Assembly: GCF_009391885.1 (NCBI RefSeq)
Contig: NZ_VZII01000036.1
Coordinates: forward strand, 1-45,964
Reading direction: 5' to 3'
From: Pseudomonas sp. MN1F
Lineage (GTDB): Bacteria; Pseudomonadota; Gammaproteobacteria; Pseudomonadales; Pseudomonadaceae
DNA length: 45,964 nt
Positions 25,111 through 32,728 of this stretch are shown here, one piece after another. The notes beneath the pieces are model-generated. The model was not told the DNA's origin, searched no databases, and saw only the letters and a list, made by a program, of their open reading frames with translations. The number at the start of each line of letters is the position of its first letter. The stretch's first letter is position 1. The translations under genes were made by a program, and so were the position numbers.

Positions 25111-26400
25111 TCAGCGCTTGTTGGCGAGCAGATACAGGCCCACGACCAGACCGACGGCGCACAAGCCAGCCACATAGTAGGCCGGTGCCATCGGGCTGAC
25201 CTTGAGCAGCGCCGTCACCACCATCGGCGTCAGGCCACCGAAGATGGCGTAGGCGACATTGTAGGAGAACGACAACCCGCTAAAGCGCACAACCGCCGGG
25301 AACGCCTTGACCATCACATACGGCACCGCGCCGATCACCCCCACGCACAGGCCGGTCACCGCATACAGCGGGAACAGCAGCTCAGGGTGGGTTGGCAGGC
25401 TGTGGTAGAAGGTCCAGGAGCTGGCCAGCAGCAATAGGCTGCCAATCACGAACACCCGGCCCGCGCCAAAGCGGTCGGCCAGGCTGCCGGCAACGATGCA
25501 GCCGAAGCTGAGCAGCACGATCGCCAGGCTGTTGGCCTTGAGCGAATCGGTGGGGCTGACGTGGTAGATGCTCTGCAGCAATGCCGGGGTCATCAGGATC
25601 ACCACCACGATGCCGGCAGACAGCATCCAGGTCAGCAGCATCGACAGGATGATCGGGCCACGGTGGTCACGCAGCACCGCGCGCAGCGGCAGCTCTTCGG
25701 CCAGCGCCTTGCGCTGCTGCATCTCGGCGAACACCGGGGTTTCATGCAGCCAGCGGCGCAGGTACACCGAGAACAGGCCGAACACACCGCCGAGCAGGAA
25801 CGGGATACGCCAGGCGTAGTCGGCCACTTCTTCGGCGTTGTAGAGGGTGTTGATCAGGGTCGCCACCAGCGAGCCGAGCAGGATGCCCGCCGTCAGGCCG
25901 GCAGTCAGGGTGCCGCAGGCGTAGCCCGTGTTGCGCGCCGGCACGTGCTCAGAGACGAACACCCAAGCGCCCGGCACCTCGCCACCGATTGCCGCGCCCT
26001 GAATCACCCGCATCAGCAGCAACAGGATCGGCGCCCACAGGCCGACCTGTGCATAAGTCGGCAGCAGGCCCATGATCAGGGTCGGCAGGGCCATCATGAA
26101 GATGCTCAGGGTGAACATCTTCTTGCGCCCAAGCAGGTCGCCGAAGTGGGCCATGACGATGCCTCCCAGCGGCCGCGCCAGGTAGCCGGCGGCGAAGATG
26201 CCGAAGGTCTGCATCAGGCGTAGCCATTCGGGCATGTCGGCGGGGAAGAACAGCTTGCCGACCACCGTGGCGAAGAACACGAAGATAATGAAGTCGTAGA
26301 ACTCCAGGGCTCCGCCCAGGGCGGACAGTGAGAGGGTCTTGTAGTCACTGCGGGTCAGCGGCCGCGAGGGCTGCTCGATACTGCTCGGCACGGAGGTCAT
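25111..26400 (-). CDS. MFS transporter, metabolite:H+ symporter (MHS) type
   Basis: A 429-residue transporter with about 12 membrane segments. The MHS signature is clear: LGGALEFYDFIIFVFFATVV at the first helix, then RPLGGIVMAHFGDLLGRKKMF, the family's loop 2-3 motif, and RVIQGAAIGGEVPGAWVFVSEH at helix 4-5. MHS members carry organic acids, betaine, proline or shikimate; the substrate here is unknown. ATG 26400 is used. Its 3' end faces a REP pair and its 5' side is a 359-base divergent intergenic region. Confidence 0.88.
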   Translation of the reverse strand: MTSVPSSIEQPSRPLTRSDYKTLSLSALGGALEFYDFIIFVFFATVVGKLFFPADMPEWLRLMQTFGIFAAGYLARPLGGIVMAHFGDLLGRKKMFTLSIFMMALPTLIMGLLPTYAQVGLWAPILLLLMRVIQGAAIGGEVPGAWVFVSEHVPARNTGYACGTLTAGLTAGILLGSLVATLINTLYNAEEVADYAWRIPFLLGGVFGLFSVYLRRWLHETPVFAEMQQRKALAEELPLRAVLRDHRGPIILSMLLTWMLSAGIVVVILMTPALLQSIYHVSPTDSLKANSLAIVLLSFGCIVAGSLADRFGAGRVFVIGSLLLLASSWTFYHSLPTHPELLFPLYAVTGLCVGVIGAVPYVMVKAFPAVVRFSGLSFSYNVAYAIFGGLTPMVVTALLKVSPMAPAYYVAGLCAVGLVVGLYLLANKR

Positions 26401-26759
26401 CGCTCGTTGTTCTCTTGTAGGTCATGCAGGCCGCTTGGCACGCGGCTTCTGGATTGGGGCGAGGAGCGAAGATAGCAAATTGCCGAGCTGCGCTGAAAGC
26501 GATACAAAATCGATACAGATATTCGTGAATGTGCGGTCGTCGCCCGGCGATTGGCTATATATACTGGCCGTTCGTAGGAAAAGGTTGCTTTAACCTTGGG
26601 AAGTTGTGCGAAAACGCCGGTCATGATGTCAGACGGTTTCGCAGAGTTTCCCTATGGCCGCCCAGCGAAACGGAATCGGCGTAGTATGTTGTCAGCTGAA
26701 TCGTTTTCCCGGCCTTGCGCCACACCAACGAAAGCGTCACGGGTCAGAGGCCCCATCGC
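26401..26759. other. 359-base divergent intergenic region
   Basis: No gene is seen. It holds an 11-bp-period direct repeat CGATACA-AAAT-CGATACA (26500-26517), a -10-like TATACT inside TATATATACT (26556-26565), and a palindrome AAGGTT-GCTTT-AACCTT (26581-26597). These could be control sites for the MFS gene (minus) or the thioesterase (plus). The remainder shows nothing distinctive. Confidence 0.5.
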
Positions 26760-27158
26760 ATGATTGAGCTCGAACAAGAAGATCCTATCCCGCAAGGCGA
26801 CCTGGCCTTGCAAATCACCGCGCTACCGCGCGAAACCAATGGCTTCGGCGACATCTTCGGCGGCTGGCTGGTCGCGCAGATGGACCTGGCCGGCACCGCC
26901 ATGGCCAGCCGCGTCGCCGGCGGCCGGGTGGCCACGGTATCCATCGACCGCATGGCATTCCTCGTGCCGGTGGCCGTGGGCGCACAACTGTCGTTCTATA
27001 CCCAGACCCTGGAAATCGGCCGCAGCTCGATCCGCATGATGGTCGAGGTGTGGAGTGATGATCCGCTGTCCAGCGAATGGCGCAAGGTCACTGAAGCGAC
27101 CTTCGTGTTCGTCGCCATCGATGGCAGTGGCCGAACCCGCTCGGTGCCTCGTCGCTGA
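26760..27158 (+). CDS. Acyl-CoA thioesterase, YciA-type hotdog fold
   Basis: A 132-residue single hotdog-domain protein. The motif NGFGDIFGGWLVAQMDLAGT (residues 26-45) is the YciA/acyl-CoA thioesterase family helix with the active-site loop GDIFGGW, and ATVSIDRMAFLVPV follows as the central strand. Such enzymes hydrolyse a range of acyl-CoAs to release CoA. ATG 26760 is preferred over an upstream TTG frame because AGAGG lies nine bases upstream and the TTG extension is not homologous. Its own promoter probably lies in the preceding intergenic region. It is 72 bases before the mutarotase gene. Confidence 0.88.
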   Translation: MIELEQEDPIPQGDLALQITALPRETNGFGDIFGGWLVAQMDLAGTAMASRVAGGRVATVSIDRMAFLVPVAVGAQLSFYTQTLEIGRSSIRMMVEVWSDDPLSSEWRKVTEATFVFVAIDGSGRTRSVPRR

Positions 27159-27230
27159 GCCTCGCGAGCGGTAAACTCATTGCACGTCACCGGGTCCAAG
27201 GGCCCACAGGCAATCAATGAGACGAGCGCA

Positions 27231-28127
27231 ATGGCTACCTTCAAGGTCGAATCCGAGCAACACGGCGAACTCAACTGCTGGCGTATCAGCAGCGACCGCG
27301 CCGAACTACTGATCGCCCAGCAGGGCGCGCAGATCCTCAGCTACCAGCGTGTTGGCGAGCCACCGCTGCTGTGGCTGAGCGACCAGGCCATCTTCCGCCA
27401 GGGCAAATCGGTGCGAGCCGGTGTGCCGGTGTGCTGGCCGTGGTTTGGCAACTTGCAGCGCAATCCTGCAGCAGTGCAGGCCATGTACCGTGGCGAACAG
27501 GCCCCCGCCCATGGCTTGGCGCGCACGCGTGACTGGCAATTGCTGGGCGTCGAAGAAAAAGGCGATGAGTTGCACATCGAATTCCAGCTGCCAGAGGCCC
27601 AGGGCGAACTGCCGGGCTGGCCGCATGATGTCGAACTGAAGCTGCAGATCGTGCTCGGCGACACGCTCACCGTGTCCCTGAACAGCCGCAACATGGGCAA
27701 CAGCCCCGTGACCATCAGCCAGGCCCTGCACAGCTACTTCGCCGTCAGCGACGTCCGCCAGGCGCGGGTCGAAGGGGTCGAGGGGCTGCAGTACATCGAG
27801 ACCCTGGCCGACTGGCAACAGCGCCAGCAGCAGGGTGAACTGGGCTTTGCCGGGGAAACCGACCGGATCTACCTGGATACGCCGCAGAAGTTGAGCATCG
27901 TCGACCCGCACTGGCAACGGCGGATCACCTTGACCAGCAACGGATCGCGCTCGGCGGTGATCTGGAACCCTTGGACCGAGCGGGCCAAGGAGCTGGCAGA
28001 CATGGCCGATGACGGCTGGCAGCGGATGCTGTGCATCGAGACGGCGAATGTCTGGGACGATGTGGTGGAGCTCAAGCCTGGGGCCAGCCGATCGCTGCAG
28101 GTCACAATTGGCAGCGCTGAGATCTGA
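27231..28127 (+). CDS. D-hexose-6-phosphate mutarotase (YeaD-like)
   Basis: A 298-residue aldose-1-epimerase-fold protein that interconverts alpha and beta anomers of hexose 6-phosphates. Family landmarks are GVPVCWPWFG (about 63-72), the catalytic-region His in PAHGLARTRDW, HSYFAVSDVRQA, VIWNPWTERAKELADM and the late ETANVWDD. ATG 27231 with GAG upstream gives the family length of about 300. It is convergent with the next gene across a perfect REP-like hairpin. Confidence 0.9.
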   Translation: MATFKVESEQHGELNCWRISSDRAELLIAQQGAQILSYQRVGEPPLLWLSDQAIFRQGKSVRAGVPVCWPWFGNLQRNPAAVQAMYRGEQAPAHGLARTRDWQLLGVEEKGDELHIEFQLPEAQGELPGWPHDVELKLQIVLGDTLTVSLNSRNMGNSPVTISQALHSYFAVSDVRQARVEGVEGLQYIETLADWQQRQQQGELGFAGETDRIYLDTPQKLSIVDPHWQRRITLTSNGSRSAVIWNPWTERAKELADMADDGWQRMLCIETANVWDDVVELKPGASRSLQVTIGSAEI

Positions 28128-28139
28128 TTCCTGCATCAG

Positions 28140-28167
28140 CTTCTTCGCGGGCAAGCCCGCGAAGAAG
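28140..28167. terminator. REP-type palindrome acting as bidirectional terminator
   Basis: A perfect 12-bp stem CTTCTTCGCGGG / CCCGCGAAGAAG with a CAAG loop lies between convergent stop codons. The sequence belongs to the REP family. It is well placed to end both transcripts. Confidence 0.75.
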
Positions 28168-28180
28168 CCGGTACAGGCGA

Positions 28181-28714
28181 TCAGAGGTCGGCGTCTTCCA
28201 CCACCCTCACCTTCCCCGCATCCAGCGCATAGGCCGCATCGGCCAGGTCATTGCTGACCTTCTCCACCTTCAGCTTGCCGCTGACCCAAAGCGGTGTGTA
28301 GATGTCGTCGATCTTCAAACCCTTCGGATACCGCACCAGCACCAGCTGGTTGGGCGGCGGCGGCGGCACGTGGATGCACGCGCCCGGGTAAGGCACGAGG
28401 AAGAACAAGGTACTGTTGCCCTTGGCATCGCTTTCCAGCGGCACCGGGTAGCCGCCCAGGCGGATGTCCTTGCCGTTCATGGCGGCCACAGTCTTGGTCG
28501 AATACATCACCGCCGGCAGGCCCTTGCTCTGCTTGAGGCCGCCCTTGGCAGTGAAGGTGCCATTGGCTTCCGGTGAGTTGTGGTCGATTTCGGGCATCGC
28601 TTCGAGGGCCTTCTGGTCCGACTTGGGCATCAGCTCCAGCCAGTCGGTTTCGGGCAGTTCGGCATGGGCCAGGGTGCTGGCCAGAAGCAACGGAATGAGA
28701 AAAAAGGCACGCAT
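28181..28714 (-). CDS. DUF3299-type secreted protein
   Basis: A 177-residue exported protein, signal peptide about 1-18 (FLIPLLLASTLAHA). The body matches the DUF3299 pattern: a WLELMP segment near the N-terminus, LGGYPVPLE in the middle and VPYPGACIHVPPPPPNQLVLV, where the single Cys and the His lie next to a proline run. Function unknown; members are found in the envelope of Gram-negative bacteria. ATG 28714 gives the signal peptide; a TTG 15 bases earlier is unlikely. Confidence 0.75.
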   Translation of the reverse strand: MRAFFLIPLLLASTLAHAELPETDWLELMPKSDQKALEAMPEIDHNSPEANGTFTAKGGLKQSKGLPAVMYSTKTVAAMNGKDIRLGGYPVPLESDAKGNSTLFFLVPYPGACIHVPPPPPNQLVLVRYPKGLKIDDIYTPLWVSGKLKVEKVSNDLADAAYALDAGKVRVVEDADL

Positions 28715-28763
28715 GAAAATGCTCGGCAACTCGGGATGAATTGCCGGGCATTCTAACCAGTAT

Positions 28764-29009
28764 TCAGCGTTTCTTGATGAACCCGTAGATCACCAGAAGG
28801 ATGATCGCACCCAACAGTGCACCGATGAATCCTGCAGCCTGGCCCGCCTGGTAGATCCCCAGTGCCTGGCCGCCATAGGTGGCAAGCAGGGAGCCGGCGA
28901 TACCCAGCAGAATGGTCATGATCCAGCCCATGCTGTCGTCGCCCGGCTTGAGGAAGCGGGCCAGCAAGCCAACGATGAGGCCGATGAAGATGGTTCCAAT
29001 GATGCCCAT
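28764..29009 (-). CDS. GlsB/YeaQ/YmgE-type small membrane protein
   Basis: An 81-residue protein of the transglycosylase-associated/GlsB family. It has three hydrophobic segments (about 3-20, 28-48 and 56-77) with glycine-rich packing: GLIVGLLARFLKPGDDSMGW, the family hallmark, and GFIGALLGAIILLVIYG. It ends in a basic KKR tail. Members are stress-linked membrane proteins of unknown biochemical role. AGAGGG lies upstream of ATG 29009. Confidence 0.88.
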   Translation of the reverse strand: MGIIGTIFIGLIVGLLARFLKPGDDSMGWIMTILLGIAGSLLATYGGQALGIYQAGQAAGFIGALLGAIILLVIYGFIKKR

Positions 29010-29034
29010 GGCAATCCCTCTGAAGTGAAGATGG

Positions 29035-29069
29035 AACAAGCCAAAGCCTAGACAGCGCTTTGGCTTGTT
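29035..29069 (-). terminator. Long hairpin after purK
   Basis: A 13-bp stem AACAAGCCAAAGC / GCTTTGGCTTGTT with a 9-base loop follows the purK stop by about 38 bases. The minus-strand 3' side ends in TTGTT with no long U-run. It probably ends the purEK transcript ahead of the small membrane protein gene. Confidence 0.7.
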
Positions 29070-29106
29070 GCCATTTTCAGAGGGCAGACCCCGAGCAGAA
29101 GTTCGA

Positions 29107-30189
29107 TCAGTTGCTGATCAGCGCTTCTACTTCGGCAATCTTGGCCTTCAGGCCGACCATGTCCTGGCAGCGCAGGGTGGCGTGGCCGACCTTGCGCCCG
29201 GCCTTGAAGGCCTTGCCGTAGTGGTGCAGGTGGCAGCCGTCGATGGCCACGACCTTGTCCACCGCCGGCACTTCACCGATGAAGTTGAGCATGGCGCTCT
29301 CACCGACCTTGGCAGTCGAGCCCAGCGGCAGGCCGGCCACGGCGCGCAGGTGGTTCTCGAACTGGCTGCACTCGGCGCCTTCGATGGTCCAGTGCCCGGA
29401 GTTGTGCACACGCGGGGCGATCTCGTTGGCCTTCAGGCCACCGTCGACCTCGAAGAATTCGAAGGCCATCACGCCGACATAGTCCAGTTGCTTGAGCACA
29501 CGGCCGACATAGTCTTCGGCCAGGCCCTGCAACGGGTGCGCTTGGCTGGCCACCGAGAGTTTCAGGATGCCGCTCTCATGGGTGTTGTGCACCAGTGGGT
29601 AGAAGCGGGTTTCGCCATCGCGGGCACGCACGGCCACCAGCGATACTTCGCCAGTGAACGGCACGAAGCCTTCCAGCAGGCATGGCACGCTGCCCAGTTC
29701 GGCGAAGGTGCCCACCACGTCTTCAGGCGTGCGCAAAACCTTCTGGCCCTTGCCGTCGTAGCCCAGGGTGCGGGTCTTCAGCACAGCCGGCAGGCCGATG
29801 CTGGCGACCGCCGCGTCGAGGTCTACCTGCGAGAGGATGTCGGCGAAGGCTGGGGTCGGGATGCCCAGGTCGCGGAACATGCTCTTCTCGAACAGACGGT
29901 CGCGGGCGATACGCAGGGCCTCAGCGCTTGGGTAGACCGGGACGAACTGCGACAGGAAAGCCACGGTCTCGGCCGGGACGCTTTCGAATTCGAAGGTCAC
30001 CAGGTCGACTTCGTCGGCCAGCTGGCGCAGGTGGTCCTGGTCGCCATAGTCAGCACGCAGGTGCTCGCCCAGCGCGGCGGCACAGGCGTCTGGCGCCGGG
30101 TCGAGGAAGGCGAAGTTCATGCCCAGCGGGGTGCCCGCGAGGGCCAGCATGCGGCCCAGTTGGCCGCCACCGATTACACCGATCTTCAT
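29107..30189 (-). CDS. purK: 5-(carboxyamino)imidazole ribonucleotide synthase PurK
   Basis: PurK is an ATP-grasp enzyme that converts aminoimidazole ribonucleotide plus bicarbonate to N5-CAIR in purine synthesis. The 360-residue protein opens with IGVIGGGQLGRMLALAG, has the ATP-grasp core PAVLKTRTLGYDGKGQ and CLLEGFVPFTGEVSLV, and the metal-binding segment ANEIAPRVHNSGHWT. It starts 10 bases after the purE stop with GAGG upstream, so purE and purK form one operon, with purE first. Confidence 0.97.
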   Translation of the reverse strand: MKIGVIGGGQLGRMLALAGTPLGMNFAFLDPAPDACAAALGEHLRADYGDQDHLRQLADEVDLVTFEFESVPAETVAFLSQFVPVYPSAEALRIARDRLFEKSMFRDLGIPTPAFADILSQVDLDAAVASIGLPAVLKTRTLGYDGKGQKVLRTPEDVVGTFAELGSVPCLLEGFVPFTGEVSLVAVRARDGETRFYPLVHNTHESGILKLSVASQAHPLQGLAEDYVGRVLKQLDYVGVMAFEFFEVDGGLKANEIAPRVHNSGHWTIEGAECSQFENHLRAVAGLPLGSTAKVGESAMLNFIGEVPAVDKVVAIDGCHLHHYGKAFKAGRKVGHATLRCQDMVGLKAKIAEVEALISN

Positions 30190-30199
30190 GGGTTCAGCC

Positions 30200-30691
30200 T
30201 CAAGCCTGACGCGGGTCTGGATTGTCCAGCACGGTGTCGGTCTGCTCCGTGCGGAACTGCTTGAGCGCCGCGTGGTACTGCGGGTGCTTGGCGCCGAGGA
30301 TGCTTGCCGACAGCAGCGCGGCGTTGACAGCGCCAGCACGGCCAATGGCCAGGGTGGCAACCGGCACACCAGCAGGCATCTGCACGATCGACAGCAGCGA
30401 GTCGACGCCCGACAGCATCGACGACTGCACCGGCACACCCAGCACCGGCAGGTGGGTCTTGGCGGCACACATGCCTGGCAGGTGGGCAGCGCCACCGGCA
30501 CCGGCAATGATCACCTCGATGCCACGCCCTTCGGCCTCTTCGGCGTACTGGAACAGCAAGTCCGGGGTGCGGTGGGCGGAAACCACCTTCACTTCGTAGG
30601 GAATGCCGAGTTTTTCCAGCATATCGGCGGTGTGGCTAAGGGTGGACCAATCGGACTTGGAGCCCATGATCACGCCAACCAGTGCACTCAT
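30200..30691 (-). CDS. purE: N5-CAIR mutase PurE
   Basis: PurE (class I) moves the carboxyl group of N5-CAIR to give CAIR, the step after PurK. The 163-residue product has the family motifs VGVIMGSKSDW (residues 5-15), VVSAHRTPD (36-44, with the catalytic-site His), GAGGAAHLPGM and GVPVQSSMLSGVDSLLSIVQMPAGVPVATLAIG. ATG 30691 has GGAGAGG upstream. A strong hairpin lies in its leader. Confidence 0.97.
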   Translation of the reverse strand: MSALVGVIMGSKSDWSTLSHTADMLEKLGIPYEVKVVSAHRTPDLLFQYAEEAEGRGIEVIIAGAGGAAHLPGMCAAKTHLPVLGVPVQSSMLSGVDSLLSIVQMPAGVPVATLAIGRAGAVNAALLSASILGAKHPQYHAALKQFRTEQTDTVLDNPDPRQA

Positions 30692-30734
30692 CGTCGAGCC
30701 TCTCCTGCAAGCGCCTTCTGGCGCGCTAAAAGCA

Positions 30735-30766
30735 ACAAGCCACGCAGGTGGACCGGCGTGGCTTGT
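30735..30766 (-). promoter_or_regulatory. Hairpin in the purEK leader, possible attenuator
   Basis: Stem ACAAGCCACGC / GCGTGGCTTGT (11 bp, 10-base loop) begins 44 bases before purE. On the minus strand it is followed by TGCTTTTAGC, a short T-rich tail. The upstream gene points away, so this is not its terminator. A -10-like TACAAT at 30813-30808 (minus) could start transcription so that the hairpin sits in the untranslated leader. Confidence 0.5.
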
Positions 30767-30987
30767 CATACGGATTCTGAATCGACCGGGTCGGCCGAAG
30801 GCGCGGGATTGTAGCGTATTTCTGGGCTGGCCGCCCACCCCCATAAGCACATGTCGGATCAAAGGGCAAGCTGTCTCGCGGGACAAGTTTTTCCACCCTG
30901 ATACGCCAGTGCAAGTCCTTCCAAATTCCGAGCTTTGCGATTCCATCCGAGCATCGCGCAAACACTGCAAACGAAAAGGACTAAACC

Positions 30988-31629
30988 ATGCCGTACATCA
31001 GGCGACTTGCCACATTACTGACGCTGTCGTGCACCCTGCACTTGCCGGCTGCGATGGCCAGAGAGCCCCTTAACATCCACATTTATCTGCACGATGAGCT
31101 GTCTTCCATCAGCGAGCAAGCAATGCACAACGACTACTTCAAGCATTGGGAAGACGAGATGCACGCATTTGCCACGCATCCCATCGAGGTAATCTTCCAC
31201 CGCAACATCGCAGGTATCACCGACATCAACTACGCAGCCAGCAACAGTGCCTGGGCCACACTTGACGCCTTCCATCATGCAGTGGCTGACAAAACATTCA
31301 GCCATTACCCACGGGGTATCAATAAATCGCTTCTGGTCACCGAAAATGAATACGAAGCGTTGGACAGTGGCAAGGTTATCCAAGGCTTGGCGATGCTTGG
31401 CGGCAGCTTTGCAATCGCCTCACGCACCACCTACGCCAACCCTGCACATGAGATCGGCCATATGCTCGGGGCAACCCATGAGGATGCTGAAAAGCAGATA
31501 AAAATCTGGCCCCTCAAATGCGAAACCTACGTATACCCCGAACGAGCCTGGGACCGAGCGAATTGCTACCGCTACAGCGACGCCAACCGCGAAAACATCA
31601 AGGCGCACCTGCTGAGCCATTCACGCTGA
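30988..31629 (+). CDS. Small secreted zinc metalloprotease (metzincin-like)
   Basis: A 213-residue protein with a signal peptide (1-24, LHLPAAMA before the likely cut) and a zinc signature HEIGHMLGATHED near residue 153, matching the metzincin pattern HExxHxxGxxH. A later segment NCYRYSDANRENI resembles the C-terminal metzincin region, but no obvious Met-turn is visible. Two late cysteines may form a disulphide. AAAGGA lies before the ATG. Base composition looks less GC-rich than in neighbours and the gene stands alone between purE and a LysR gene. No inhibitor, propeptide or secretion genes are adjacent. It could be a toxin-like exoenzyme, a housekeeping protease or a recent acquisition. Confidence 0.75.
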   Translation: MPYIRRLATLLTLSCTLHLPAAMAREPLNIHIYLHDELSSISEQAMHNDYFKHWEDEMHAFATHPIEVIFHRNIAGITDINYAASNSAWATLDAFHHAVADKTFSHYPRGINKSLLVTENEYEALDSGKVIQGLAMLGGSFAIASRTTYANPAHEIGHMLGATHEDAEKQIKIWPLKCETYVYPERAWDRANCYRYSDANRENIKAHLLSHSR

Positions 31630-31634
31630 CGCTA

Positions 31635-32546
31635 TCAAGCCTCGCCTTGCGCTGCAGCCGATTCCAGCTTGCGCCACAACAGGCGCACGTTGGCCTTGCG
31701 CACCAGTGCGCAACGATACAGCCGGATTTCCAGTGGCACGTGCCACTGGTTCCCGCCGCAGATCGCCAGTTCCCCGCGTTCCAGCTCACCACGCATGGAC
31801 AGACGGGGCACCCAGGCGACGCCCATGCCTTCCAGCGCCATGCTCTTGAGACTGTCAGCCATGGCAGTTTCGTAAACGGTGGTGTAGCGCAGGTTGCGTT
31901 GACGCAGCAGCAGGTTCACCGAGCGCCCCAGGAAGGCACCAGCACTGTAGGCCAACAACGGCACGCTGCTGTCGGCTTCAAGGTCGAACAGCGGCTTGCC
32001 CTCGGCATCCACTGCGCACACCGGAAGCATTTCAGTGGTGCCCATGTGCAGCGACGGGAAGATCTCGGCATCCATCTGCAGGGCAGCGTCGGGGTCATAG
32101 AACGCCAGCATCAGGTCACACCCCCCTTCCCTTAATGCATGCACCGCGTCTCCGACGTTAGTCGCAACCAGGCGGGTGGCGATGTTCAAACCATCGTTGC
32201 GCAACTGCGCCACCCAGCGCGGGAAAAAGCCCGATGCCAGGGAGTGCGCGGCAGACACCTGGATCACCTCACCCTGACCACCTTCGAGGTGATGCAAATG
32301 GCGGAGAACTTCGCTCAACTGGTCGACAACGGTACGCGCAGTGACGAGAAACAGCTGCCCGGCCTCAGTCAGCTCTATCGGCGTGCGGGAACGATTCACC
32401 AAGGTCAGCCCGAGCGCCGCTTCCAGGCTGCGTATACGCCGACTAAAGGCCGGCTGAGTAACGAAGCGTCGCTCGGCCGCCTGGGAAAAACTGCGGGTGG
32501 AGGCCAGGGCACTGAAGTCCTCCAGCCACTTGCTTTCGAGGTTCAT
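31635..32546 (-). CDS. LysR-family regulator divergent from aspA
   Basis: A 303-residue LysR-type regulator. The winged helix (1-62) reads FSQAAERRFVTQPAFSRRIRSLE, then an effector-binding domain (about 90-303). It is divergent from aspA with 182 bases between the starts, which is typical of a regulator and its target. An inverted repeat with LysR spacing lies in the gap at 32614-32632. The effector is unknown; aspartate or fumarate would be natural candidates. The 3' end is six bases from the protease gene stop. Confidence 0.88.
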   Translation of the reverse strand: MNLESKWLEDFSALASTRSFSQAAERRFVTQPAFSRRIRSLEAALGLTLVNRSRTPIELTEAGQLFLVTARTVVDQLSEVLRHLHHLEGGQGEVIQVSAAHSLASGFFPRWVAQLRNDGLNIATRLVATNVGDAVHALREGGCDLMLAFYDPDAALQMDAEIFPSLHMGTTEMLPVCAVDAEGKPLFDLEADSSVPLLAYSAGAFLGRSVNLLLRQRNLRYTTVYETAMADSLKSMALEGMGVAWVPRLSMRGELERGELAICGGNQWHVPLEIRLYRCALVRKANVRLLWRKLESAAAQGEA

Positions 32547-32613
32547 GAAGCAGATCTCCCGGCGTGCACCAAAATGGAACACGCTCGAATGTCAATTGGC
32601 GTCACATGAAACA

Positions 32614-32632
32614 CTATGCCGTTTGTGCATAG
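32614..32632. promoter_or_regulatory. LysR-type operator between the regulator and aspA
   Basis: Inverted repeat CTATGC-N7-GCATAG, in which T32617-N11-A32629 fits the LysR T-N11-A rule. It lies midway between the two divergent start codons. Confidence 0.6.
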
Positions 32633-32728
32633 GTTAGCGTGCAACAGCATTGGCCGCAAAATCTCGTTCAGGCCTAGGATTGGCGCCATTCCGGCATGTG
32701 CCGGGTCAAAATCGAGATGATATCCATC

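Noticed and set aside
30720..30790. A small RNA gene in the purE leader region
   Set aside because: There is a hairpin, but no promoter and terminator pair of its own; it is better explained as a leader element of purEK.
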